From Caenibius sp. (GTDB lineage: Bacteria; Pseudomonadota; Alphaproteobacteria; Sphingomonadales; Sphingomonadaceae): 42,079 nucleotides of DNA. The notes under the pieces are model-generated. The model was not told where the DNA came from and ran no database searches. It saw only the letters and a list, made by a program, of their open reading frames with translations. Each line of letters begins with the position of its first letter. Position 1 is the first letter of the stretch. Position numbers and translations under genes: made by a program. Shown here piece after piece: positions 6,211 to 14,239 of the stretch. The stretch lies in assembly GCA_030830695.1 (NCBI GenBank), contig JAURML010000085.1, positions 1 to 42,079 on the forward strand. The letters run 5' to 3'.

Positions 6211-8435
6211 CCGGGCAGGCGGCATCCCGGGGGCAGAGCGATTACGACAAGCTGCGCCGGTTGCCATGGCTCTATGGCTCCACGGTGATGACGGCGATGG
6301 CCGTTCTGTGCACCGTCACCGCGCCGCTGACCCTTTTCGCCGCCGAACTGGGGCTGGGGGAGGACCGCATCGGCCTTCTGTCCGGGATCATGCCGTTCTT
6401 TCAGGCGCTTGGTGTTCTGGCCCTGCCGCTTATCCTGAAATTCGGAAGCCGCCGGGTCGCCGCGACGGCCCTGTCGATGCGGTATCTGTTCCTGATCCTG
6501 TTTCTCGTGGCGCCGGCCTATGCCGCCAGTCCCGACGCCGTCTTTGCGATCCTGCTTGCCGCGATGCTGGGATTTGCGATCTGCCGCAGCCTTGCCGAGG
6601 CGGCCCTTGTCCCCTGGAGCCAGGAATTCATGCCCCGGTTCGTCCGGGGTCGGATCACGGGCCGCATGGCGCTGATCTATGTGCCGGTCGCGCTGGGCGT
6701 GTCATGGGCGATCCAGTCGTGGCTGGATGCGCAGACCGGGCTCGATCGGTTCATGCCGGTCTTTGTAGTGGGCATCGTCGTGGGGCTTGTGGGGGCGCTG
6801 ATGCTCCTTGGTCTGCGCGGCGGCCATCCGGGCGAGGCAGGCCAAGCGCCGCGCGGCCGCCTGACAGAGCCGCTGCGGGACCGGAACTTCGCCCTATTCC
6901 TGTTCGCCTCGGCCTTGCAGGCGCTGGTGGCGACCGCCATCGGGCTGTTCCTGATTCTGTTTTTTCGCGAACGGTTGGGGCTGAGTTCGGGCGCGCTTGT
7001 CCTTCAGGTCGCGCTGATCCCGGTGGGCTCGGCTGCCGGCAACGTGGCGGCCGGCTGGTTCGTCGATCGCTATGGCACCCGCGCGATCCGGACGGCGCTG
7101 CAGGTGGGGCAGATCCTTCTGCTGCTGGCGCTGCCGTTTCTGGGACTGCAGGTCTCGGGACTAGCGTGGCTCGTGCCGGCGGCCTTCTTCTTTTTCGGGT
7201 TCCTGTTTCAGGCGGGGATCGCGGTTGCGCATGTCTATATGCTCAACGTCATCCCGCCCGCCTCGAAAGAGGCCTATACCGCGCTTCACTACAGTATCGA
7301 CGGGATGACAGCGGGGCTTGCCACGGTCGCGGCGGGCTATCTTCTGGTCTGGCTCGGCCCCGGCGAGACGGTTCTCTTCGGGCTGGGCCTCGGCAATTTC
7401 GAGGTCTTGTTCGTGCTGGCCGCCTGCGTGACCGCGATCTCCATCCTTGCCTTCAGCAGGCTGCAGGAAGAGGGCGCCCTGTCGGTGCGCGAATTCGTGG
7501 GCCACTTTACCACCGGCAATCCGATGAAGGCGCTGTGGGGGATCAACCGCTATGCCAGCCGCACCTCCGAAGACAGGCGGCGCGATCTGGCGTTCCGGTT
7601 CTCCGGCCTCGGAAGCCCGCTGGCCAAGGAAGAGCTGATCGCGGCGCTGCGCGATCCCAGTTTCGATGTCCGGCAGGAGGCGATCAGCGCGCTTGGCCAT
7701 ATCGGGCGGCATCCGGCGGTCGTGCGCGCGCTGGAAGAGGTGCTGGAGTATCAGGGCCTGGTCGAACTGCGCTACGAGGCGCTTCGGTCGCTGGGCCGTC
7801 TCAGTGCAATCGGCAGCGCGCCGCGCGTGGCCGCCCTGCTGGACGACGCACACCCCATGCTTCGCGCAAGCGCGGCACGGGCGCTGGGTGAAATGGGCCA
7901 TGCGCAAAGCCTGCTCCGCATCCGCGAGATGCTGGCCGGTGACGACGAACTGGATTGCAGGCTTGCCGCCGCCTCGGCGCTGGGCAAGCTGAAGGATCGC
8001 GAAAGCCTGACGGGTCTGGTCGCGCTCTACCTGTCGCAGGCCGCCGTCATCGAGACCCCGGTGGCCGAGCCGCGCGGCAAGGTGGTCCTGCTGGCGATCA
8101 CCAAGATCCTGCGCTGCGAAGAGGACTTCGCCCATCAATGGCGGCGCGAAGAGGCGCAGCCGGGGCTTGCGGTGCCGGGGCTCCTGCTTCAGCTGGGCCG
8201 CCTGCCCACCAGCGCATCGCGGGAGTTGCGCGCGCTGGCCGCCGAATATGATCCTCATGAGACGGGCGCCGCGCTCAGGGTCCTGACCCGGCTTGCCCCC
8301 GATCTCGATGCCTTGGCGCGGCCGGATGCGCAGGCTGCGGCCCGGGTCCTGCGGCAGGTCGGTGATCTTCGCGATCCACATCCCGCCCTTGTCGTGGCGC
8401 TTGGCGTTATCGCTCTGCGGGTTCTGGGTCGATGA
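6207..8435 (+). CDS. MFS transporter fused to a C-terminal HEAT-repeat domain
   Basis: A 742-residue protein. It starts at GTG in a GTGA overlap with the preceding stop (6207-6210). Residues about 20-420 form a 12-helix major facilitator with a loop motif DRYGTRAIRT after the seventh helix. A linker follows, then from about residue 455 to 620 a hydrophilic alpha-alpha repeat region. At least four HEAT/PBS-lyase-like units are readable: LRDPSFDVRQEAISALGHIG, LVELRYEALRSLGRLS, AHPMLRASAARALGEMG and ELDCRLAAASALGKLK. The C-terminal 120 residues are helical and unrecognised. By context it imports or exports the sugar or product handled by the adjacent sialidase-fold protein; the HEAT domain may be a docking or sensing module. 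It overlaps the convergent gene by 29 bp. Confidence 0.85.
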   Translation: MTGQAASRGQSDYDKLRRLPWLYGSTVMTAMAVLCTVTAPLTLFAAELGLGEDRIGLLSGIMPFFQALGVLALPLILKFGSRRVAATALSMRYLFLILFLVAPAYAASPDAVFAILLAAMLGFAICRSLAEAALVPWSQEFMPRFVRGRITGRMALIYVPVALGVSWAIQSWLDAQTGLDRFMPVFVVGIVVGLVGALMLLGLRGGHPGEAGQAPRGRLTEPLRDRNFALFLFASALQALVATAIGLFLILFFRERLGLSSGALVLQVALIPVGSAAGNVAAGWFVDRYGTRAIRTALQVGQILLLLALPFLGLQVSGLAWLVPAAFFFFGFLFQAGIAVAHVYMLNVIPPASKEAYTALHYSIDGMTAGLATVAAGYLLVWLGPGETVLFGLGLGNFEVLFVLAACVTAISILAFSRLQEEGALSVREFVGHFTTGNPMKALWGINRYASRTSEDRRRDLAFRFSGLGSPLAKEELIAALRDPSFDVRQEAISALGHIGRHPAVVRALEEVLEYQGLVELRYEALRSLGRLSAIGSAPRVAALLDDAHPMLRASAARALGEMGHAQSLLRIREMLAGDDELDCRLAAASALGKLKDRESLTGLVALYLSQAAVIETPVAEPRGKVVLLAITKILRCEEDFAHQWRREEAQPGLAVPGLLLQLGRLPTSASRELRALAAEYDPHETGAALRVLTRLAPDLDALARPDAQAAARVLRQVGDLRDPHPALVVALGVIALRVLGR

Positions 8436-9534
8436 GCCGGGCCCAGTGAATGTCCATCCTCTCGGGCGTGCCGGCATACCACAGGATCAGCACCGCGCCG
8501 CCCGGCAGGACCTCGGCCGAAGGTAGGCCATAGCTCCATTGCGACATCTGGCTCAGGGTTTCCTCCCCGGCGGACGCGGTATCCGTTTGGGCCTCCTGCC
8601 GATGCAAAACGATGGGGGCGCCGAAGTCCCCGTCCGGCCGGTGGGCGACGCGCGCGCAGATTTGCCCCGCGCCGAACCGGTCGACGTAAGGCAGCACTAG
8701 CCGGTCATCGGGCAGGATCGCCGGTCGCCCCGGCTGATCCGCGAAGCCAAGCGGGACGGGTTCCGTGACATCGCTTGCGTCCGCGGTCGCGGTTCTGCGG
8801 TGGATATCCAGATAGGCCCCGGCACTCGTGTCATAGGTCCAGGCAAAGGTCTCGATCCGGCCATCAGGCCGCAAGGCACAACGCATATCCCAGTTGAACA
8901 GCCGCCCCGAGGGATCACGCGCCACCGTTCGTGGCTCCGACCATGTGGTCCCGCCATCTCCGGAACCCAGGAATACGGCCCGCTGGTCCCATGGTCCAGC
9001 ATCGGCATAGGTCTTGTTCGTCTCGATGCTCATGACAAGGCCGCCATCGGGCAACGCAAGGATCGGGGCGGTCAGGCTTGGCGGGCCAAGCCGGGCGGGC
9101 AGGGGCACTCTTTGCCACGGGCCCCAGCTCTGGCCATCATCATCGCTGCGGGCCAGCACGATCTCCATGGGCAGGCAGCCATCCGTCTCGGTGTTGAACA
9201 AGGGTGCGCCGGGATGGCTTTGGCGGTCAACCCACATCGCCGCGGCCAGAAGCGATCCGGGCGTCGTTTCGGTCAGGTAGCAAAGCTTGAGGCTGCCGGC
9301 CTTACCGTCGATATGGGGTGCGGGCAGGACGGCCACCGGGCCTGACCATGCGTCCCCTCGGGACGCCGCGCGATGGATCTCGATCCGTTCGCCGGCATCG
9401 TCCTTGGTTGCGCCCGCGCGCAGCGTGGCGATCAGACTGCCGGAGGCCAGCGCGGTCACGGATGGAAAGGTCAGCATCGCGCGGTCGGTCCCCGCCTCGG
9501 CGTGGGACAGGATGCCGCGCGCGGCGATGATCAC
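8407..9534 (-). CDS. Sialidase-fold (BNR/Asp-box) protein, copy 2, cytoplasmic
   Basis: A 375-residue protein. The start chosen is GTG at 9534, in a GTGA overlap with the stop of the NagA-like gene (9531-9534). The open frame extends further upstream but that part is antisense-quality sequence. Asp-box motifs are readable at ARSDDDGQSWGPW and GSGDGGTTWSEP, plus weaker SRGDAWSGP. The propeller strand pattern and a RIP-like DRAMLTFPSVTALASGSLIA are present. No signal peptide is seen. It shares only the fold with the copy at 5119, so the two likely act on different linkages or one is not catalytic. Transcribed after the NagA-like gene from the operator region at 10722-10757. Confidence 0.75.
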   Translation of the reverse strand: MIIAARGILSHAEAGTDRAMLTFPSVTALASGSLIATLRAGATKDDAGERIEIHRAASRGDAWSGPVAVLPAPHIDGKAGSLKLCYLTETTPGSLLAAAMWVDRQSHPGAPLFNTETDGCLPMEIVLARSDDDGQSWGPWQRVPLPARLGPPSLTAPILALPDGGLVMSIETNKTYADAGPWDQRAVFLGSGDGGTTWSEPRTVARDPSGRLFNWDMRCALRPDGRIETFAWTYDTSAGAYLDIHRRTATADASDVTEPVPLGFADQPGRPAILPDDRLVLPYVDRFGAGQICARVAHRPDGDFGAPIVLHRQEAQTDTASAGEETLSQMSQWSYGLPSAEVLPGGAVLILWYAGTPERMDIHWARLIDPEPAER

Positions 9535-10724
9535 GCGGGGCCTGCGCGGAACCGCTCGACCCCGTCGATATAGGTCGCGCGCACCGCGTGGGTAATCGGA
9601 TCGAGAACCGCGAAATCGGCCAGCTTGCCGGGCGCGATGCTGCCCATATCCGCCTCGCGCCCGATGACGCGGGCGGGGACAAGGCTGGTGGCATGACTGG
9701 TGCGGACCAGATCGGCCCCGCCAAGGGTCATGAAATTCCCCATCGCCTCGTCGGGTGTCAGCGACGATCCGCACAGGCCGCCGTTCTCGTCATGGACGGC
9801 ATTTCCCTTGACGCTGCGGACGCGGTAGCCGGGATAGAATTCGAACTCCATATCCTCGGCGCCCGCATATTTCATCGCGTCGGTTTCGAGGAAGACACGG
9901 GTGTCGGGCAATTGCGCCAAAAGCCGGATGAAGCCCGGATCGGTGTGAATGCCATCACAAATCAGCCCTACCGCGACATCGCGCTCTGCCAGCAGCGCAT
10001 CGGGCAGGGAATAGGGATGGATGCCCATCCCGCCATAGGGTTTTCGCGGCATGGCGTTGAAGATATGCGTCGCCGCGTCGATCCCCCACGACACATAGCG
10101 CGGCACGTCATGAGGCTCGGCGAAGGAATGGCCCAGATGGATCGAGACGCCATGCGCCTTGAGCCTTCGGATGAAATCCTCGGCGCCTGGGCGTTCGGGG
10201 GCAAGCGTCACGCCCAGAAGCATACCGTCCGCCGCCTCTAGCATTGCCTCGGCCAGCGGGATCGACGGGTCCACGATGTTCTCGGGGTTGTGTGCGCCGG
10301 GAACGGCGAAGCAGGGCCCCTCGCTGTGAACACCCAGAGCACGCGCGCCGGTCGCGCCCCGGCACTGGGCCGCCAGTTCGGCCAGAACCTCCATCATGCG
10401 CGGCGATTTGGTGCAGCCGAAGGAAGGCAGAAAGGCCGTGGCCCCGCACGACAGCAGGAATTGCGAGGCCTCGTCGACCGCGCCGGGTTCGGCATCGCCG
10501 TAAAGGTGGCGGAACATCCCGTGCTGAAGCAGGTCGATGATCCCGGGAAAAAGGACCGCGCCGTCCCCGTCGATCATCCGCCAGTCCGCGCTGCCGGGCT
10601 CGCCCCGATCGGCAAAGCCTGCGAAGCGGTCGCCCTCGATCATGACGTCTTTAGACAGGATGCCGCCCGGCGTTACGACCGAGACATTCGACCAGCGTTG
10701 ATTGACACTCATCGCAAAATCCAT
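9531..10724 (-). CDS. N-acetylglucosamine-6-phosphate deacetylase-like amidohydrolase (NagA family)
   Basis: A 397-residue amidohydrolase-superfamily protein. Visible NagA landmarks: FPGIIDLLQHG (the first metal motif is QHG instead of HxH, a substitution also tolerated in E. coli NagA), HSEGPCF (E135, metal), IHLGHS (H196/H199), THIFNAM (H220), DGIHTD (257-262) and the catalytic aspartate in ETDAMKYAG (D282), ending in the usual GKLADFAVLD strand. NagA removes acetate from GlcNAc-6-P. The start may be ATG 10724 (inside the operator) or ATG 10712 (MSVNQRW), which is 12 bp later and more plausible for transcription. It is translationally coupled to the downstream sialidase-fold gene. No nagB is in the window. 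Confidence 0.85.
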   Translation of the reverse strand: MDFAMSVNQRWSNVSVVTPGGILSKDVMIEGDRFAGFADRGEPGSADWRMIDGDGAVLFPGIIDLLQHGMFRHLYGDAEPGAVDEASQFLLSCGATAFLPSFGCTKSPRMMEVLAELAAQCRGATGARALGVHSEGPCFAVPGAHNPENIVDPSIPLAEAMLEAADGMLLGVTLAPERPGAEDFIRRLKAHGVSIHLGHSFAEPHDVPRYVSWGIDAATHIFNAMPRKPYGGMGIHPYSLPDALLAERDVAVGLICDGIHTDPGFIRLLAQLPDTRVFLETDAMKYAGAEDMEFEFYPGYRVRSVKGNAVHDENGGLCGSSLTPDEAMGNFMTLGGADLVRTSHATSLVPARVIGREADMGSIAPGKLADFAVLDPITHAVRATYIDGVERFRAGPA

Positions 10725-10757
10725 ATTACCATGTTATTATATTAACAGGTTAATATG
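10702..10757 (+). promoter_or_regulatory. Operator-like site B with a plus-strand promoter
   Basis: The entire 30-bp gap between two divergent genes is a palindrome. The core CCATGTTA-TTATAT-TAACAGG is 10729-10749, and outer arms CATATTA (10722-10728) and TAATATG (10751-10757) contain the two divergent start codons. For the rightward genes TTGACA (10702-10707) and TATTAC (10724-10729) are 16 bp apart, so the operator would cover the transcription start. The TTGAC..CTCA.CGCAAAAT.CCA segment upstream is also seen before site C at 18672. Confidence 0.65.
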
Positions 10758-11543
10758 ATGGAACAAGACTCCTCTCTTCGCGTCCCGAGGCGCGTTTGCG
10801 TGACGGGCGCGACGCAGGGCATCGGGCTTGCCATCGCCCGGGCCTTTGCTGCGGATGGAGCACGGGTCGTGATCAACAGCCACGAACGGCAGGACGGCGG
10901 GGCTTTGGCCCAGATGCCTGAGGGGGCAGAATGCCATTATGTGCAGGCTGATCTGTCGACGTTGGACGGGCCGGCGGCGCTCGTAGCGGGAGCCATGGAT
11001 GCGCTGGGCGGGATCGATACGCTGATCTGCAACGCAGGCAGTTTCTATGACACCGCCTTTGCCGATCTGACCGCCGACCGGATCGACCGGACCTATAACC
11101 TCAATGTCCGGGGGGCGATGCTTACCGCACAGGCCTTTGCTGCACAGTTGACGGAGGCGCAGGACAACCCGTCGATCGTCTGTACCGGTTCGACGAATTC
11201 CCGGGCCGCCGAAAAGGACAGTGTCGCCTATGACACCTCGAAAGGGGCGGTTCTGATGATGATCCGCTCGCTGGCGGTCACGCTGGCCGGGCGCGGCATC
11301 CGGGTCAACGGGATCGGCCCCGGCCTTGTCGACACGCCGCTGACGGCCGGGGGGCTGGCCGTTCCCGGCGTCCGCGATAAGGTGATCACGCAAATCCCGC
11401 TGGGCCGGATCGGGCGGCCCGAGGATATCGCGGGTGCCGCGGTTTTCCTTGCCTCGCCGCAGGCCGCTTACATTACCGGCCAGATGCTTTATGTGGACGG
11501 CGGAATTCTGGCCCAGCAGATGTCATGGAAGCCCGCGACGTGA
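10755..11543 (+). CDS. SDR-family oxidoreductase
   Basis: A 262-residue classical short-chain dehydrogenase: TGATQGIG (nucleotide binding, near residue 19), NAG in LICNAGSF, catalytic serine in CTGSTNS, YxxxK in YDTSKGA, then RVNGIGPGLVDTP and a C-terminal YITGQMLYVDGG. The basic/Arg pattern after beta-2 (NSHERQD) would allow NADP, but the substrate is unknown. The start ATG (10755 or 10758) lies at the edge of the operator palindrome. It is the first gene of a rightward operon and overlaps the regulator gene by a GTGA. Related SDRs in the window (15061, 16808, 34553) are clearly distinct. Confidence 0.85.
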   Translation: MMEQDSSLRVPRRVCVTGATQGIGLAIARAFAADGARVVINSHERQDGGALAQMPEGAECHYVQADLSTLDGPAALVAGAMDALGGIDTLICNAGSFYDTAFADLTADRIDRTYNLNVRGAMLTAQAFAAQLTEAQDNPSIVCTGSTNSRAAEKDSVAYDTSKGAVLMMIRSLAVTLAGRGIRVNGIGPGLVDTPLTAGGLAVPGVRDKVITQIPLGRIGRPEDIAGAAVFLASPQAAYITGQMLYVDGGILAQQMSWKPAT

Positions 11544-12544
11544 AGACCGAACTCGTTCCACGCCACCTGCAACTAAGGGAGATGCTGTTTCACCGCTGGA
11601 AGGCCAATGGTCTGCGCACCGATGACCGCATCGAATCCCAGAACGAGATTTCGCGCTTCTGCGACTTTTCCCTGATCACGGTGATCAAGACGCTCAAGGA
11701 CCTCGAGGCCGAGGGTATCATCCGCCGGCAAGTCGGCCGGGGGTCGTTTCTGGAACGCACGCCCTGGGCCGAGGCGCATCACAGGGTCGGGTTCTTCTAT
11801 AACCGCGACGTGGTGGGCGGCGGCATCTTCGACAACGATTTCTACACCCGCCTTGTGGTCGGGCTGGAACGGTCGGTGGTGTCGGACGGGCACGAATTCA
11901 TCCTGGGCAGTTTCACGAACACGAAGATGCCGATGGCCGTCTGGGACGCGCTCGACGTGATCGTGCTGACCTCGATCACAGGGGATACGCAGCTGGATTT
12001 CCTCGATCAGACGGCCAGCCAGATCAGCGTGATCGACCAGACGCTGATCCATCCCAAGGTGCACAGCTACCGGCTCGATTTCACGCGGGCCTTTCAGGAC
12101 ATGTTCAAGAGCCTGAACGGCGAGGCGCTGCGGGTCCTGTATCTCGACAGTGCGATTTCCTCGAACGAACAGCGGCTCAGGCGTGATGCCTTTACCCAGG
12201 CGGCGGCCGAATTCGGGCCCGACTGCGTGCCAAGCTTTGCCAAGGTGAACCAGGAAGACGTGGAGGGCGGCCTTGCGCCCGTGCTTGATGCGATGCGCGC
12301 GCATGATCCGGACCTTGTCGTGGGCTATGCCAATTCCGGCTGGCTGGCCGCGATCCAGGCTGCTGTGCGCCCCGAGACGCAGGTCTATCCCTATGGCCTC
12401 GATGCGACGGGGCCAGGCTTCGTCGTCAGTTCGACGGAATGGATGCAATCCGTTCTGCCCATCATCTACATCAACCTCGCGGACCGGAAGGCCCGGGGTG
12501 CCATTCACGATTTCAAGGTCCGGTTCGTGCCGGCCGGAACATGA
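11540..12544 (+). CDS. Transcriptional regulator: GntR-type HTH with LacI-type sugar sensor domain
   Basis: About 334 residues. The N-terminal winged helix (residues about 8-72) has the GntR pattern ESQNEISRFCDFSLITVIKT, LEAEGIIRR and GRGSFLER. From about residue 82 a periplasmic-binding-protein-like fold follows (RVGFFYNRDVVGGGIFDNDF, ALDVIVLTS, LVVGYANSG, VYPYGLDATG), the AraR-like arrangement that senses a sugar-type ligand. The start GTG 11540 forms a GTGA overlap with the SDR stop; ATG 11525 is an in-frame alternative. As the only regulator in module 1, and encoded next to operator B, it is the obvious candidate to bind the four TGTTA-N6-TAA sites; this is inference. Confidence 0.85.
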   Translation: MKTELVPRHLQLREMLFHRWKANGLRTDDRIESQNEISRFCDFSLITVIKTLKDLEAEGIIRRQVGRGSFLERTPWAEAHHRVGFFYNRDVVGGGIFDNDFYTRLVVGLERSVVSDGHEFILGSFTNTKMPMAVWDALDVIVLTSITGDTQLDFLDQTASQISVIDQTLIHPKVHSYRLDFTRAFQDMFKSLNGEALRVLYLDSAISSNEQRLRRDAFTQAAAEFGPDCVPSFAKVNQEDVEGGLAPVLDAMRAHDPDLVVGYANSGWLAAIQAAVRPETQVYPYGLDATGPGFVVSSTEWMQSVLPIIYINLADRKARGAIHDFKVRFVPAGT

Positions 12545-12563
12545 TCACGAAAGGGTCCATCAC

Positions 12564-12962
12564 ATGCTGAAGATCGTCGACAAGGGGGCACGCTCCAATC
12601 TGCCGTTCAGCCCGGCCATCGTGGCCGGCGACCTCGTCTTTGTCTCGGGTCAGGCGTCGGTCGATCGCGAGGACGGCCACATCATCAACGGAACCTTCGA
12701 AGGAGAGATGCGCCGCTCGATCGAGAACATGGAGGTTATCCTTCGGGCCGAAGGGCTGAGCCTCGATCATGTGATCAACGTGCGGTGCTATCTTGGCAGC
12801 CCCGATGACGTGGCCGAACACAACCGCATCTATGCCGAGTATTTCTCCGAACCGCGCCCCACCCGCACGACCATCACCGGCGTGCTGGGCACCATGCTGA
12901 AATACGAGCTGGATTGCGTGGCCTATGCCCCGACCCGCAGGCAGGACGCGGCCCGCAGCTAG
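12564..12962 (+). CDS. RidA-family (YjgF/UK114) protein
   Basis: A 132-residue protein with the RidA chorismate-mutase-like fold: PFSPAIVAGDLVFVSGQ near the N-terminus, then MRRSIENMEVILRAEGLSLDHVINVRCYL, PRPTRTTITGVLGTMLKYELDCVAYA at the C-terminus. The arginine in PTRTT probably corresponds to the conserved catalytic Arg of imine deaminases. RidA hydrolyses reactive enamine/imine products of PLP enzymes, which fits the PLP deaminase-like gene encoded convergently next door. Start ATG 12564 has AAAGGG 8 nt upstream. Its TAG overlaps the stop of the minus-strand neighbour by 4 bp. Confidence 0.85.
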   Translation: MLKIVDKGARSNLPFSPAIVAGDLVFVSGQASVDREDGHIINGTFEGEMRRSIENMEVILRAEGLSLDHVINVRCYLGSPDDVAEHNRIYAEYFSEPRPTRTTITGVLGTMLKYELDCVAYAPTRRQDAARS

Positions 12963-14239
12963 AATTCGGTCAGCACACCGCTCGTCACGTCGTAGTCGTC
13001 GCTTACCACCGGCAGGAACCGCCATTTGTCAAAGGCGGTGCAGGGATGCGAGATGCCCGACCCGATCATGTCGCCCACCGCCCAGTCGCTGCCCTCGGGC
13101 AGCCTGACAAATGCGTGCTGGTCGTTCATGGCAAAGATCTCGGCATCTCCGACAGGGGCCGGGCCGGTGCCGGGGACGTGGCGCGCAAAGGGGACGGGCA
13201 GGCCCGCATCATAGGGGGCGTCGCGCTTGCCCATCGTCAGAAGGGCAAGGCCCAGTTCGGGGCGCGACTGTACATAGGCCCAGATTTCCAGCGCGGGTTT
13301 CAGCTGTGATTTCCAGCCCCGCGCGGGGTCTTTCCGCGCGGCCTCCTGCGCGGTGAAATACGCGCCGGAATCGTTGGTGACATAGCATCCGCTGCGCAGG
13401 ACGATCCGGACCGGGATCGGAAGTTTCAGGGTGGCGAAAGTGTCTGCCATGATGTCGAAATGGCCCGATCCGCCGCCCGTCAGGACGAGTTCCTCCAGCC
13501 CTTCGAGCAATGAGCCGGGCAGGGCCTGCGCGATATCGGTGACCATCTCCGCATAGTCCCGGACCGGCGCGTCACTGTCGGCGATACCGGGCACGACGCC
13601 TTCGAAGGCCGCGACACCGCCAAAGCGGATGTGGCGCATGTCGGCGGCGGCGATCGCATGGGCCAGCGCCTGCGCTTCGGCCCGTGTCCGAACACCCGTC
13701 CGGCCACCGGCGACGCCCACCTCCAACAGGACGCGGATCGGCCGGGGGGGCGGGTCGGCGGCAAGGTGCCGGGCCACGATGTCCAGCTGTGCGATCGAAT
13801 CGACAAAGCAATAGAAGTCGAGCGCCGGTGCCTCGCGCAGCATCGCCACGACGCCCGCCACGGCCGCGCGGCCGATCAGCTGGTTGGCCATGATGATGCG
13901 GTCCACGCCGTGATGTTGCATGACGCGCGCCTGCTGCACCGTGGCCGCCGTGATCCCCCATGCGCCGGACTTGAGCTGTTCGTCGAAGATCTGCGGTGAC
14001 ATCGTCGTCTTGCCATGCGGCGCAAGCGACAGGTCGTTGGCCGCGAGATACTCTTCGAAGACGCGGGCATTGTGATCGAGGTTCGACCGGCGGAGCAGCA
14101 TCAGAGGCAGGGGCATGTCCTCGGCCATGACATTCCAGCCCTGCGCCGCGATATCGCCAAGCCGGAACGGCGCTGCATTGGCCGGAATGCCCTTGGTCCG
14201 TCCGTCGAGGATCGTGTCTGACAGCGCCGCGATATCCAC
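12959..14239 (-). CDS. Fold-type III PLP enzyme, D-serine dehydratase / amino acid deaminase-like
   Basis: A 426-residue alanine-racemase-like barrel. PLP lysine is in APHGKTTMSPQ (K77). Other signature pieces are LVLTGGGSGHFD (phosphate binding) and the zinc motif SHPCTAFDKW (H398, C400) typical of the DSD1 / D-threonine aldolase family. Known members convert D-serine or D-threonine-type amino acids to keto acids or cleave beta-hydroxy amino acids, both producing enamines or aldehydes. It begins with GTG 14239, overlapping the upstream stop by one base (TAGTG). Last gene of a six-gene leftward operon beginning at 18600. Its presence suggests that an amino-acid-like moiety is part of the substrate. 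Confidence 0.82.
   Translation of the reverse strand: MDIAALSDTILDGRTKGIPANAAPFRLGDIAAQGWNVMAEDMPLPLMLLRRSNLDHNARVFEEYLAANDLSLAPHGKTTMSPQIFDEQLKSGAWGITAATVQQARVMQHHGVDRIIMANQLIGRAAVAGVVAMLREAPALDFYCFVDSIAQLDIVARHLAADPPPRPIRVLLEVGVAGGRTGVRTRAEAQALAHAIAAADMRHIRFGGVAAFEGVVPGIADSDAPVRDYAEMVTDIAQALPGSLLEGLEELVLTGGGSGHFDIMADTFATLKLPIPVRIVLRSGCYVTNDSGAYFTAQEAARKDPARGWKSQLKPALEIWAYVQSRPELGLALLTMGKRDAPYDAGLPVPFARHVPGTGPAPVGDAEIFAMNDQHAFVRLPEGSDWAVGDMIGSGISHPCTAFDKWRFLPVVSDDYDVTSGVLTEF

Noticed and set aside
6266-7891. A 541-codon plus-strand frame inside the MFS-HEAT gene
   Set aside because: It is a +1 shadow rich in Gly/Arg/Pro. The 6207 frame encodes clear membrane helices and HEAT repeats.
9535-9774. 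N-terminal extension of the second sialidase-fold protein to 9774
   Set aside because: That part overlaps the NagA-like coding sequence and has no family similarity. The GTGA overlap at 9531-9534 is the natural start.
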